A stretch of 43,295 bases of DNA, taken from positions 1 through 43,295 of the forward strand of contig JAITRM010000031.1 in assembly GCA_031288395.1 (NCBI GenBank). Direction: 5' to 3'. This document shows, piece by piece, positions 1 to 8,873 of this stretch (position 1 is its first letter; each line of letters opens with the position of its first letter). The translations under genes were made by a program, and so were the position numbers. Below the pieces are notes generated by a model. That model was not told where the DNA came from, searched no databases, and saw only the letters and a list, made by a program, of their open reading frames with translations. Origin of the DNA: Holosporaceae bacterium (GTDB lineage: Bacteria; Pseudomonadota; Alphaproteobacteria; UBA3830).

Positions 1-81
1 AAAGTCAAAAAGTGTTCAAGATTTTTTGCATGTGGCAACCTGCTTACGAGCCCAGTCCGCCACCATCCAGTCTGGAAAGTT

Positions 82-723
82 CTACTTCCTTTCCTTGATT
101 GCGAGGTCAACAGGAGCGCCGGAGCCCTGGTCGAATTCAAGTTTCATTACACAATTTTTTTTCAAATGTTGCCGCAGGTTCTTCACTTCGCCAATACGCA
201 TTAGTATTTTATCGTCAATCTTAAGCTTATCTATCTGCTCATCTATCGGCTTATCTATCGGCTTATCTATCTGCAAGGCTTTTGCAGTAGACACTATCTC
301 CAGTCTCATAGTAGTAGTTTTACCAATCCGCGTGAATTGCGGAATGACCCCCTCCACCAAGCAGCGCTTTACACGTATAAAGGTATTGTACTCAATCGGA
401 ATTAGCGCGTCAGGTCCCAACTTGGCAAGTTGCTCCGCAAACTGACCATTTTTCAGATCATCGGGAGTACGCAATGTCACTGTATAGATATATTGCTCAA
501 AGTACCCACGTGTAAAGGCAGAGGACGTCTGATCTTCAGCTTGCTTAGGGTCCTCACATGTAAAGGCAGAGGACGTCTGATCTTCAACTCGCTTAAGGTA
601 CCCATATGTAAAGACCGAGGGCTTCTGATCTTCAGATGGCTTCTCATATTGCATACCATAACAACTGCCGCACAATGAAATCAGTGAAATTCCCAACAAC
701 GTTTTCGTTCTCGTCCCGATCAT
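82..723 (-). CDS. Secreted hypothetical protein with tandem repeats
   Basis: A 213-aa protein of unknown function. I chose the ATG at 723 because GGAGG lies 6 nt upstream; an in-frame ATG at 735 overlaps that ribosome site. The N-terminus (basic residues, then LLGISLISLCGSCYG) looks like a Sec signal peptide. The N-terminal third of the mature protein is a 16-residue tandem repeat around EDQTSSAFT. A later stretch of four-residue IDKP-type repeats (IDKPIDKPIDEQIDKL) comes from 12-bp DNA repeats. The C-terminal part is ordinary mixed-composition sequence. I recognise no enzyme motif. Likely periplasmic or exported; repeat number could vary by slippage. Confidence 0.7.
   Translation of the reverse strand: MIGTRTKTLLGISLISLCGSCYGMQYEKPSEDQKPSVFTYGYLKRVEDQTSSAFTCEDPKQAEDQTSSAFTRGYFEQYIYTVTLRTPDDLKNGQFAEQLAKLGPDALIPIEYNTFIRVKRCLVEGVIPQFTRIGKTTTMRLEIVSTAKALQIDKPIDKPIDEQIDKLKIDDKILMRIGEVKNLRQHLKKNCVMKLEFDQGSGAPVDLAIKERK
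226..273. repeat. Four 12-bp tandem repeats
   Basis: Four consecutive copies of CTTATCTATCKG (one with CTC at the start) at 226, 238, 250 and 262. They encode the IDKP / IDEQ / IDKL tetrapeptides in the same secreted protein. This is a candidate slippage site that would change length without a frameshift. Confidence 0.8.
511..654. repeat. Three 48-bp tandem repeats
   Basis: Units begin at 511, 559 and 607, at a constant 48-bp spacing. The first two units are nearly identical over their first 28 bases; the third is more diverged. The period is a multiple of three, so the array encodes 16-residue repeats (core SSAFT/PSVFT with EDQ) without shifting frame. Confidence 0.8.
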
Positions 724-806
724 AGTTCCCTCCATTTAAACAACGGCGCGGACAGTATCATAGAGTCAAAAGGGTGACAACGCGCCGCGATTTCTTCATG
801 GCGCAA

Positions 807-3614
807 TCAATATTTGAAAGCGCCGTTGTAATATGGCTCAAATAAGCGACGATATTGCAGGCTAAGTATTTCTTTGAATAACTCAAATGCCATTTTGAAT
901 TGATCCGTCTGCAATTCCTCTTGATTTGCAGCTTCGTTGTCGGCATTTGTCAGCTGGTTAATTTCGTTCTCTCCGGAATCGGCAGGATTTGCGTCTGGGG
1001 GAGCATTTTGGCTGAGATTTACACAGGCTTTGATAAAGTTTCCGAAGATAGCATCGCATTTCTTTTTTTCCGACTCGTTAGTGATGGCCCGCTGGAGGTC
1101 ATTGTACAGCGTTTGCAATTCAAACGCGGCGTTTTCCTTCATTCCTCCGACGTTTTTAAATATCTTCAGCATTTGTCCCGATTGTCCGCTCAGAAGAGAA
1201 TCGATGGCCGTGGTTGCGTTGGATTTTGAGTCTGCTGTTCCGATGGACAGCGCATTAAATTTCGAATGCAAGTCATGAAAAGTGTTCGGCCCCGTCCTTT
1301 TGGTTAATTTTCCTGTGGATGCGTTGAATTTCAGGGAAACAGGGACAATGCTCGTGGTGTTTATGCCGCCATTGAGAGCTGTTGTGACTGTGACAAAATC
1401 CAATACCCATCGTCTTTTTTTATTTCCCACTATTTTAGGCTGTATCGAAAATGGCCAAGGTGAAAGCGCATCCGGTAGAGGAGGAACGTACCTCCACACA
1501 AACGTGAAATCGCTTGATCCGTAGAAGGACGCGCCCAGCGGAGACCCAACTGCGGCCAAAACTTTTCCGGCTGCTTTTGCGCCAGCATTTGCTCCGCCAG
1601 CCAAGAAGAATTTGCTAGCATCCTGGAAATCTTCGAAAACAATTGGTAGCTTTTTGGCCTTAGCTTGAGCTAATACGCTTCCGAATTTTTCCCGCAGAAT
1701 GCCCATGCCAACCACCCCCGCAGAACCTATCGGCAGCGAAAATTTCACGGTTATATATGTTCCATTTTCCTGCAAAAACGGACTTCCTTCCACTGTTCTT
1801 CTCACGATGGAGACGTTTACGTTTCCCACCTGCGGAATTTCCACAACGAACGCCAACGTTAGCGTACTAATCTCAGCTTTTGCCTCCTCGATAACATTGG
1901 CACTTTCTCCGTAGCCGAAGAATTTTCTCGCGCCGGTTTTGTTTTTGGAAAACTCGCCCAGTAGCGATAATCTGCACACCAGCTCATAAATTTTTTTGAA
2001 TCGGAGCGCCTGCATATGATCATTAGGCAATTTTTTCCTCAAAATGGCCGCCGTTAATATGCATGCTTTTAGCGCGCCGTTACGCCCGTAACTGCCAATG
2101 ATTTTTTTCGGTGACAGCTGCTTTTCGCAGGAATGTTTTTTCTTTCTGTAGATTTCTATTTCACTTTCGGACGTTGCAATAGCCATTCTTTCGAGAGCGA
2201 AAACATATTCGCTTAATCTACCGAGCAGGAAATTTGAATCATCGATTGTTTCTGACAGATCGAAAATTTTACCGATAAGTCTTTCCAGATCTTCGAGTTG
2301 GTATCCATCGGCGATGGTAAAGTCGTTGTTCACCATGCATATCATAGGAAGATCTTTGCAGTATATTTTTACTCCCTTTGATCCCTTCAGAGTGACTCCA
2401 ATACTTGAAAAAGGGATGACAGCGGCCGCCAGAACTTCGGCTAAAATGGTAGTTTCTGCAGTTTTACTTGTCGTCATCGCCTTCGTGATGCCGATCCATG
2501 TCAGAAATACTCCAACCTTAGGTATTACACGAAATAATCTTAGATATCTCTCGAACATACCGTTGCAGGCGAGCGCTTCCCTTTCTCTTTCCTGCATGGT
2601 TTTTCTTTCCGATAATGCTTGCGTCATTCCCTGGCTTTTTGCTTGAATTTTGTTAATGGCGACAGGCGACAAAGTATTGAGGTAATCCATATAGCCCTCG
2701 AGAGAGTAGAAAAGCTCTGCTGCAGCTCTCTCGATTCCGCCTTTTGCGGATATTTTTGCCAAAAGTACGGTGAAGGTAAGTCCACCTTTTACTCCATTGG
2801 TTGAGGTAAACGTGTAGAAAGAAGTGCCGTTGCTGCCGTAGGAATTGCTGGAAGCAAATGCATCAACGGTCACGCTTGTTCCCGATATCGGCAATGGGGC
2901 GTTTATGGACAAAGATACCGATGTATTTGCGGTAACTCCTTGTATTCCTTCGAGAGACTTCCTCATTTTGTTCAACATCTTCTCCGTATTATAGCGGGCA
3001 AACACCAGAGATACGAATTTCTGGGAAATTCTCAAAAAATCGCGAAAATAATGATTTTCCAGCTGCTTATCCGCTGACGTCAGCGAATTTAGCAGGATAA
3101 AGACCTCCACTATCTTCTGGAACAGCGCCAGATATTCTTCATTATCGAAGTCGATGTGGTCGTATTTCTTTAGTTCTTCCAGATAATTTAAAAGAAAATT
3201 TAGATTACGCTCTAGCTCTTGGTTATTTTTTATTTTTTCGCGCAATTCATCGAAGGTGCTGTCGGTTCCGTTCAGAATAAACAATAAAGCTTCGTATATC
3301 AAAATCGGAAGATTGGCTCCTTCGTACGCATCTACTCTCAGACAAGCAGTCTCGGGGTCTAATTTCATAGCATCCAAAGAATCAGCCGTAATACGAAGAG
3401 ATTTGCTGCAAAGCTCTTTTAAAGCAACGTTGCTCTGGAGCGACTCATTCGTACTCGAAAGCAGAGACCGTTGATTTTCGAAAAAAGTTTTCGCGCCAGT
3501 TGGCGGATTTTTTTCGGACGTGAGTTCTACATCTTCGTCATATACAACATCTCTTGCATTTGAATATGTCTGCAAAGCAATGGCGGCCAAACCAATAAAA
3601 TAAATGCGTTTCAT
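807..3614 (-). CDS. Large secreted protein of unknown function
   Basis: A 935-aa protein. The ATG at 3614 is preferred because AGGAG lies 7 nt upstream and the protein then starts MKRIYFIGLAAIAL, a clear signal peptide ending near SNA-RD. An ATG 24 bases upstream would put charged residues before it. The first 250 residues are helix-rich and acidic. Residues about 230-280 are Ser/Thr/Asn/Gly-rich (beta-type), followed by a hydrophobic Gly/Ala segment near 300 and a second near 390-420. The C-terminal third has further beta-rich Gly stretches and an Asn-rich tail. No family is recognised. It is divergently transcribed from ffh and may be an exported effector or surface protein, but that is inference from size and signal peptide only. 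Confidence 0.75.
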   Translation of the reverse strand: MKRIYFIGLAAIALQTYSNARDVVYDEDVELTSEKNPPTGAKTFFENQRSLLSSTNESLQSNVALKELCSKSLRITADSLDAMKLDPETACLRVDAYEGANLPILIYEALLFILNGTDSTFDELREKIKNNQELERNLNFLLNYLEELKKYDHIDFDNEEYLALFQKIVEVFILLNSLTSADKQLENHYFRDFLRISQKFVSLVFARYNTEKMLNKMRKSLEGIQGVTANTSVSLSINAPLPISGTSVTVDAFASSNSYGSNGTSFYTFTSTNGVKGGLTFTVLLAKISAKGGIERAAAELFYSLEGYMDYLNTLSPVAINKIQAKSQGMTQALSERKTMQEREREALACNGMFERYLRLFRVIPKVGVFLTWIGITKAMTTSKTAETTILAEVLAAAVIPFSSIGVTLKGSKGVKIYCKDLPMICMVNNDFTIADGYQLEDLERLIGKIFDLSETIDDSNFLLGRLSEYVFALERMAIATSESEIEIYRKKKHSCEKQLSPKKIIGSYGRNGALKACILTAAILRKKLPNDHMQALRFKKIYELVCRLSLLGEFSKNKTGARKFFGYGESANVIEEAKAEISTLTLAFVVEIPQVGNVNVSIVRRTVEGSPFLQENGTYITVKFSLPIGSAGVVGMGILREKFGSVLAQAKAKKLPIVFEDFQDASKFFLAGGANAGAKAAGKVLAAVGSPLGASFYGSSDFTFVWRYVPPLPDALSPWPFSIQPKIVGNKKRRWVLDFVTVTTALNGGINTTSIVPVSLKFNASTGKLTKRTGPNTFHDLHSKFNALSIGTADSKSNATTAIDSLLSGQSGQMLKIFKNVGGMKENAAFELQTLYNDLQRAITNESEKKKCDAIFGNFIKACVNLSQNAPPDANPADSGENEINQLTNADNEAANQEELQTDQFKMAFELFKEILSLQYRRLFEPYYNGAFKY

Positions 3615-3675
3615 AGATTTCTCCTGCCAAAAAAACAATTCTATTGTAAAATTTATAACGAATAGTAACTTTTTG

Positions 3676-3684
3676 TGCTAGAAT
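3676..3684 (+). promoter_or_regulatory. Extended -10 promoter of ffh
   Basis: TGCTAGAAT fits an extended -10 element (TG-n-TAnAAT) 36 bases before the chosen ffh start. No good -35 is visible. Initiation about 7 bases downstream (near 3691) would exclude an upstream in-frame GTG at 3675 and supports the start at 3720. Similar TGCTAnAnT boxes precede other genes in the window. Confidence 0.45.
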
Positions 3685-3719
3685 CCGCGGTCTTGGTTTT
3701 AGCGAGGAGTTTGCCGGGG

Positions 3720-5057
3720 GTGTTCGACTCTTTTTCCAATCGAATATCTGGAATTTTCGAAAAGTTGCGCAGAAGCGGAATTCTCAAAGAGGAAGACGTG
3801 GACGCGGCGCTGCGGGAAATTAGAATCGCCCTTCTGGAGGCGGATGTGTCGCTTTCGGTGGCGAAAAAATTTATCGAAGACGTAAGGGCAAATGCCGTAG
3901 GCCAAAACGTCGTAAGATCGATCTCTCCGGAACAGATGGTGACGAAAATTGTGCACGATCGCCTGGTGGAGCTGTTGGGACCGTCGGAATCTATCAGCGT
4001 AGGCGCAAAACCGCACAAGATAATGCTGGTCGGTTTGCAGGGAGCTGGAAAAACCACCACGGCGGGGAAACTAGCAAAATTTTTAGGTAAAAATAATCGG
4101 AAGATTATGGTTACTTCGACGGATATTCACCGTCCCGCGGCCATCGAGCAGCTGCGCCTACTATCAAAGAGAATTCCCGGATCAGTTTTCTGTCCGCCGG
4201 AAGGGGAAAATAACCTGTCCGCTGACGAAATATGTCGCCTGTCCATAAAAACGGCAGAAAAAGAGCGCCCCGACGTTTTGATCGTGGACACCGCCGGGAG
4301 ACTCCACATCGACGAAGTCAAAATGGACGAATTGGCGAGAACGAAGGAGATAATCCAGCCGAAAGACATAATGTTAGTGGTCGACATCATGACGGGACAG
4401 GACGCCTTCAACATCGCCGGCAGATTTTCCGAATCCATAGGAATCAACGGCATAATTTTGACCAGGTTGGACGGCGACGCCCGCGGAGGAGTCGCGCTTT
4501 CGATGCGAGCGCTGACCGGGTGCGCCATAAAATTCCTCTGCACCGGAGAGCATCTGGACGATATCGAGACCTTTGATGCTGAAAGAATAGCCGACCGACT
4601 TTTGGGAATGGGAGACGTCGTTTCTTTGGTGGAAAAGGCGCAGGAGCACTTTTCCAGCACCGAAGCGGCGCAGGCCGCGGAAAAATTGCAGACCGGAACC
4701 TTTACTTTCGACGATTTCGCAGATCAGATGAGGAAGGTGTCCAAACTCGGAGGAATAAAATCCATCATGAAAATGCTGCCGCAGACTCAACAGCTCGAAA
4801 ATATGATGGAAACACACGGTATATCCGATAAAATTGTTGTTAGGAATTTGGCCATCATCGGCTCCATGACCAAAAAGGAGAGAGCAAACCACAGGATTCT
4901 GAACGGATCCCGCAAGAGACGAATCGCACTTGGTTCGGGAACGACGGTGCAGGAAGTCAATAGGTTGTTGAAGCAATACGAAGGAACTCTCGATATTTTC
5001 AAAAAAATGAAAAAGAGCGGTGGAATGGCCAAAATAATGTCGATGATGGGGGTGTAA
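3720..5057 (+). CDS. ffh: Signal recognition particle GTPase Ffh
   Basis: The SRP54-family GTPase that binds SRP RNA and signal sequences and brings nascent membrane proteins to FtsY. The 445-aa length is normal for the family. The GTG at 3720 is chosen because the protein then begins VFDSFSNRISGIF, the usual N-domain start, and AGGAG lies 10 nt upstream. Visible parts are the N domain (1-90), GTPase G1 GLQGAGKTT (105-113), DTAGR (190-194), TRLD (248-251), and a methionine-rich M domain including KSIMKMLP and a GMAKIMSMMGV tail. The next gene starts 1 nt after the stop, so the two are probably cotranscribed. Its RNA partner is encoded near 29.5 kb. Confidence 0.97.
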   Translation: MFDSFSNRISGIFEKLRRSGILKEEDVDAALREIRIALLEADVSLSVAKKFIEDVRANAVGQNVVRSISPEQMVTKIVHDRLVELLGPSESISVGAKPHKIMLVGLQGAGKTTTAGKLAKFLGKNNRKIMVTSTDIHRPAAIEQLRLLSKRIPGSVFCPPEGENNLSADEICRLSIKTAEKERPDVLIVDTAGRLHIDEVKMDELARTKEIIQPKDIMLVVDIMTGQDAFNIAGRFSESIGINGIILTRLDGDARGGVALSMRALTGCAIKFLCTGEHLDDIETFDAERIADRLLGMGDVVSLVEKAQEHFSSTEAAQAAEKLQTGTFTFDDFADQMRKVSKLGGIKSIMKMLPQTQQLENMMETHGISDKIVVRNLAIIGSMTKKERANHRILNGSRKRRIALGSGTTVQEVNRLLKQYEGTLDIFKKMKKSGGMAKIMSMMGV

Positions 5058-5058
5058 A

Positions 5059-6186
5059 ATGATCGCAAAAACGAAAATTTTCAACGACATAGAGCGGTTG
5101 AGAGGATTCGCCTGTATTCTGGTCTTCATTCAACACGCAGCGTGGATTTGTCAGCTGCGCTTCATATATGAAATCGTTCCCACTTTCCTGCTGTTCGGCT
5201 CCGGCGCCGTTCACATATTTTTCGCCATTTCGGGATTTGTCATCACATTGTCCTTTAAGGATAAATTCAGCTCGCAGCCGGACGGTTTTTTCCTGGATAG
5301 AGTACGGGCCGCCGGAAAAATACTTCTCTCGTTCTACAAAAGGCGATTTTTTAGGATATTTCCGGTGGTGTTTCTCGTTGCAATTCTTCTGGGAATCTTC
5401 TACGGCGCCACCGAGGACGATTTTTCATGGATACCCTCTCTCCTGCGCGCTCCCTTTGAAATATTGTTTGGGGCATACTCCAACTCTGTGGAACTATTCG
5501 TATCACAAGAAAAGATCCACAAAGGCGGAATCGGGCCATTCTGGACTTTGGCTGTGGAAGCGCAATTTTACATTTTGTGGCCCATCGTCCTGTTGGCATG
5601 CAAAAATAATAACGCCAGAGCTTTGGTTTCGCTTTTTCTCGGCTGCCTCTTTCTGTTCGTCGTTTGTCCGCTGTCGGAGGCTTTTTTGGGCAGAAAGTAT
5701 TATCTAATTCACAACAATCTGTCGGAGCTGTTCCTGGGATCGTTTTTCGCATTCCTATATCGGGAAGAGTGCTCGCAACTGCTCAGTAAGAAGATCGCCC
5801 TGCTAATATCGTCGGTCCTGGCATTGCTAATTTGGTTTTATCCCAGCTCCGTAAACTCGTCCTATTTTACGGAAATTGTCGTTAGCCTTTCCTCCGTTTT
5901 CATCGTCGTTCTGGCGGCATTTGCTGAGGGAAGCTTTGCGATTCCGTTTCTGGGCAGAATTTTTGATTTTCTCGGCAGCAGATCGTTTTCTTTCTACTCG
6001 CTGCAGTTGGTTCTGATGAATATTACTGTTTGGTACACGAATTCCATATATTTTCCCAAAGAATCTCTTTCCGAATATGAATTTTTCTTCTACCAGTTTG
6101 CCATGCTCGTCGCGCTGTTGCTTGTGGCTACTGAGTTGGTGTATAGATTCGTTGAGAAGCCCGTAAGACAGTTGGGTTGTAGGTAG
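5059..6186 (+). CDS. Acyltransferase 3 family membrane protein (OafA-like)
   Basis: A 375-aa polytopic membrane protein of the acyltransferase-3 family, whose members O-acylate sugars of lipopolysaccharide, peptidoglycan or exopolysaccharide. Diagnostic stretches are IERLRGFACILVFIQHAAW with the family His in the first helix, HIFFAISGFVI, FYKRRFFRIFPV with the conserved Arg residues, GPFWTLAVEAQFYILWP, and the C-terminal RFVEKPVRQ. About ten hydrophobic helices are evident, and no C-terminal SGNH domain is present. It begins 1 nt after ffh, so expression is probably coupled to it. The acceptor cannot be told from the sequence; the envelope sugar genes at 38-43 kb make a surface glycan plausible. 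Confidence 0.88.
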   Translation: MIAKTKIFNDIERLRGFACILVFIQHAAWICQLRFIYEIVPTFLLFGSGAVHIFFAISGFVITLSFKDKFSSQPDGFFLDRVRAAGKILLSFYKRRFFRIFPVVFLVAILLGIFYGATEDDFSWIPSLLRAPFEILFGAYSNSVELFVSQEKIHKGGIGPFWTLAVEAQFYILWPIVLLACKNNNARALVSLFLGCLFLFVVCPLSEAFLGRKYYLIHNNLSELFLGSFFAFLYREECSQLLSKKIALLISSVLALLIWFYPSSVNSSYFTEIVVSLSSVFIVVLAAFAEGSFAIPFLGRIFDFLGSRSFSFYSLQLVLMNITVWYTNSIYFPKESLSEYEFFFYQFAMLVALLLVATELVYRFVEKPVRQLGCR

Positions 6187-6203
6187 TTTTATCGGAGTCC
6201 GTC

Positions 6204-6917
6204 GTGGAAAAGATATGGAAAATATTTTTTATGATGGCGCTGTCCGGTTGCGCCGGACAGGACGAGCAATCGTCTGCTCCCATGGTGAGAATCGCCAAGA
6301 GGGCGCGTCAAAGTGGAAATTCCGAAGCCGCCATTAGTTTCTATAATAAGGCGTTGGCGATAGATCATGAAAACGCGGAAGCCTATTTGGGGTTGGCCGA
6401 GTCCTATATAGATCTGAAGTTACTGGACGCAGCTCTGGAATATATCAAAAAAGCAGAAAGTATTGGCTGCGACAAAGGGCATGCACACTATCTGCGCGGC
6501 AAGATCTACCTGCTATCCGAAGACAGGGCGAAGGCGGAAAAAGAGTTTCTCAAGAGTTCATCTGTGGACGCCATGAACGCCCTGGGAGCCATTTGTGATG
6601 GTCGAGGAGAGCATGCAAAAGCGCAGCAACTGTATAAGCAAGTGATAGCCAAAGATCCAAACTACATAGACGCCTATAACAATATGGGGCTGTCACTTAT
6701 GCTCTGCGACAAGCATAAAGAAGCGATTTTCTATCTGGAAAACGCCTGCTCTCTGCCGGAATCCAACATCACCTATCGCAGCAACCTTGCCCTTGCCTAT
6801 GGTTTAAGCGGAGACGTCGAAAAGGCCAGATCTGTCTACGCTCAGGACTTCGACGGCGATGAATTGGAAGAGAAAATTGCTTACCTTGAGGATATAATTT
6901 CCGCAAAGTTGCAATAA
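6204..6917 (+). CDS. TPR-repeat lipoprotein (TadD-like)
   Basis: A 237-aa protein starting at GTG with GGAG 6 nt upstream. The N-terminus ends in the lipobox LSGC (Cys near residue 16), so it should be lipidated and anchored in the membrane, facing the periplasm. At least four TPR-like helical pairs follow: AISFYNKALAIDHENAEAYL, the AALEYIKKAESIG unit, a KAQQLYKQVIAKDPNYIDAY unit, and a final EAIFYLENACSLPE unit. The pattern resembles TadD-type tight-adherence lipoproteins and general assembly scaffolds. No other tad genes are visible, so a pilus role is not supported. It follows the acyltransferase by 17 nt and may share its transcript. Confidence 0.85.
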   Translation: MEKIWKIFFMMALSGCAGQDEQSSAPMVRIAKRARQSGNSEAAISFYNKALAIDHENAEAYLGLAESYIDLKLLDAALEYIKKAESIGCDKGHAHYLRGKIYLLSEDRAKAEKEFLKSSSVDAMNALGAICDGRGEHAKAQQLYKQVIAKDPNYIDAYNNMGLSLMLCDKHKEAIFYLENACSLPESNITYRSNLALAYGLSGDVEKARSVYAQDFDGDELEEKIAYLEDIISAKLQ

Positions 6918-7015
6918 ATTTTAATTAACGAGTGGATTGTTTATGCTTTCTTGTTGAATGTATCGGTTTATTGTGGTAGCTGTCTTATCGAATTTATGTC
7001 GGGGAGTACCAACGT

Positions 7016-8860
7016 ATGTTAAAAAAGCCGTCCTATCTGCTCGCCTGTTGCCTTCTGTTCCTTGAATGCGTTTCGGCGGCGCCGAAAGGATCTGCGGACG
7101 CGAAGAAAGGTATTAAGCTTGGCGGATTCCTAAATTACAAGATCGCGCACGAAAGGGATAACCAGCATTCATTCGGTCCTAAAAACACCTCTGCCATAGG
7201 TTTTACGCCTCTTTTTGCCATCGGAGACTGCGTTTTTGAAAGCGATTTCTTCTACGGACGTTCATACTCGTTCATCGGATATATGAAGGGAGCGCGCCGC
7301 ATATCTCAACTAGCGCCAGCGAAAAATCGCGCCTATGTTTACGACAACCACAATCAGGGAAAAAAGATTAAAAAAAGCCTGGAGCCGTCTATGGCCTCAA
7401 GCTTAGACAAAGCGCACTTCTGCAGAAATTACAGCCGCGTTATTTTTAACAATAAATCAAACAATTTCAGAGCGGTGGCCGGAGATACAAAGGTTAGCAA
7501 CACCGTCGGCTTCCAGCAGGCGCTGTCCGGACTCGGTCTGAGCATTTTCCGTCAGGGAGGCAATGGAAGCATCGTCAATGCCAGCTCGCCTCTGGTAATC
7601 ACCAGAGCCAGCAAGGTGGAATGCAAAATGGGAGACGAAACCATAGCCACCATGGTGTTTGCTCCCGGAATTTATTCCATTGACGATCTTCCGGAAGAAG
7701 CCAAGCTGCCCGGAGTTAGCCTGAAAATTAGCGACCAAATTAAGCGGAAGGAAGTCTTGAAGGTTGAGTATTTCGGCGGATACGGAATGCTGGCCGAAGG
7801 GAAGGACGATTTCGACATGACCATCGTGTGCGAGCACAAATGGAATCTGGAAGATCCACACAGAATCAGATACAAGAAAAAACCGCGCTACAGCGGCAAT
7901 TACAGATACGGATTCAGCGACGACGTGACGGTTGGCGGCGGTGGCCAGGCTCATGAAAACTCCTATCTCCTGGACTACGTCATGATATTTGCCACTGATT
8001 TTGGTAAAATAGCTCCCAACATAGCCTACAGCGACGCACGCAGGGGCAACGGATCCAGAAAACGCGCTGCCGGAGCCGGCATTTTCTATTCTCTTCCGGA
8101 AAACGAGCTGGGAATCCTTCTGGAAACGTTCGCCGCGGTGAAGGGAAAGCATTTCGGTGACCTCGACAGAGGCAGAGAGCGAGAGGAAGCCTTCAACGAA
8201 TTCATCGAAAAATATTTCAGCGACGACGACGTCAAGAAAAAATTAAAAAGCTCCACCGAAGACTCTTCTTCCAGGCAGATTACAACGAGATTGTACTCCA
8301 GGCCGGTTTTTGGATTCGTTCCAGCGTTTATTTTCAACGGAGAATGGTCAAAGACCAAGAGATTGCGCGAATATACGCTGTGCTTGAGCAAAAATGCCTT
8401 TGATTGCTGCTCTTTCACCATATCCGGCGGCCTAACCTACGACGATCCGGACAAAGGCAGAAATCTGAAATCTCCGGATCGAAGACTTACCTTCGTCTGC
8501 ACAATTAAAGTAGGCGGCGAGCTATCTGTGAGCGGAGATTATGTCCACTATGATGAAGAAAAAAGACGCAGCCACGTCACCGCCACCTACACTCCGGAGG
8601 AAATCAAAGGTCTGGAGTTGTGTGCGGAAAGAGCCAGCAGACCCGGCTACAGTAATCCGTGTTTCTCTGTGAAATACGACAGCGAATACTTTAATCTAGA
8701 AGTCGAAGAAAACATCACCAATACCTACGAAGACAAAGAGTCCGCCACTGTAAATGCTCACTCCAACAAGCAGAAATTCTACTTCGGCAGCAGCATTTCA
8801 CCGGAGGGAATTGGCCCATTCAAAAAAGCCAACTTCAACGTGTTGAGGGAAGTAGAATGA
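7016..8860 (+). CDS. Divergent usher-like outer-membrane barrel protein
   Basis: A 614-aa protein with a signal peptide (LLACCLLFLECVSA-AP). The central part follows the fimbrial usher (PapC/FimD) pattern. A strand near LGGFLNYKIA is followed by RAVAGDTKVSN (usher GD element). Next comes ITRASKVECKMGDETIATM with FAPGIYSIDDLP (the plug-domain-like PGxFxIxDL motif), then YRYGFSDDVTVGGGGQ (the GhD-type Gly strand). The rest is beta-barrel strands. It is shorter than classical ushers (about 800 aa) and seems to lack the N-terminal chaperone-binding domain and C-terminal domains. No chaperone or pilin gene is adjacent. GGGGAG lies 9 nt before the ATG. It could be a repurposed usher-type translocator or a simple outer-membrane barrel. 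The usher relation is my pattern match, not a search result. Confidence 0.6.
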   Translation: MLKKPSYLLACCLLFLECVSAAPKGSADAKKGIKLGGFLNYKIAHERDNQHSFGPKNTSAIGFTPLFAIGDCVFESDFFYGRSYSFIGYMKGARRISQLAPAKNRAYVYDNHNQGKKIKKSLEPSMASSLDKAHFCRNYSRVIFNNKSNNFRAVAGDTKVSNTVGFQQALSGLGLSIFRQGGNGSIVNASSPLVITRASKVECKMGDETIATMVFAPGIYSIDDLPEEAKLPGVSLKISDQIKRKEVLKVEYFGGYGMLAEGKDDFDMTIVCEHKWNLEDPHRIRYKKKPRYSGNYRYGFSDDVTVGGGGQAHENSYLLDYVMIFATDFGKIAPNIAYSDARRGNGSRKRAAGAGIFYSLPENELGILLETFAAVKGKHFGDLDRGREREEAFNEFIEKYFSDDDVKKKLKSSTEDSSSRQITTRLYSRPVFGFVPAFIFNGEWSKTKRLREYTLCLSKNAFDCCSFTISGGLTYDDPDKGRNLKSPDRRLTFVCTIKVGGELSVSGDYVHYDEEKRRSHVTATYTPEEIKGLELCAERASRPGYSNPCFSVKYDSEYFNLEVEENITNTYEDKESATVNAHSNKQKFYFGSSISPEGIGPFKKANFNVLREVE

Positions 8861-8873
8861 GAAACTGCCGGCG

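Noticed and set aside
4374-5129. 251-codon antisense frame opposite ffh
   Set aside because: It mirrors the codon bias of ffh; no ribosome site and no recognisable domain.
7457-8152. 231-codon antisense frame opposite the usher-like gene
   Set aside because: Shadow of a strong coding frame on the plus strand; no start signal.
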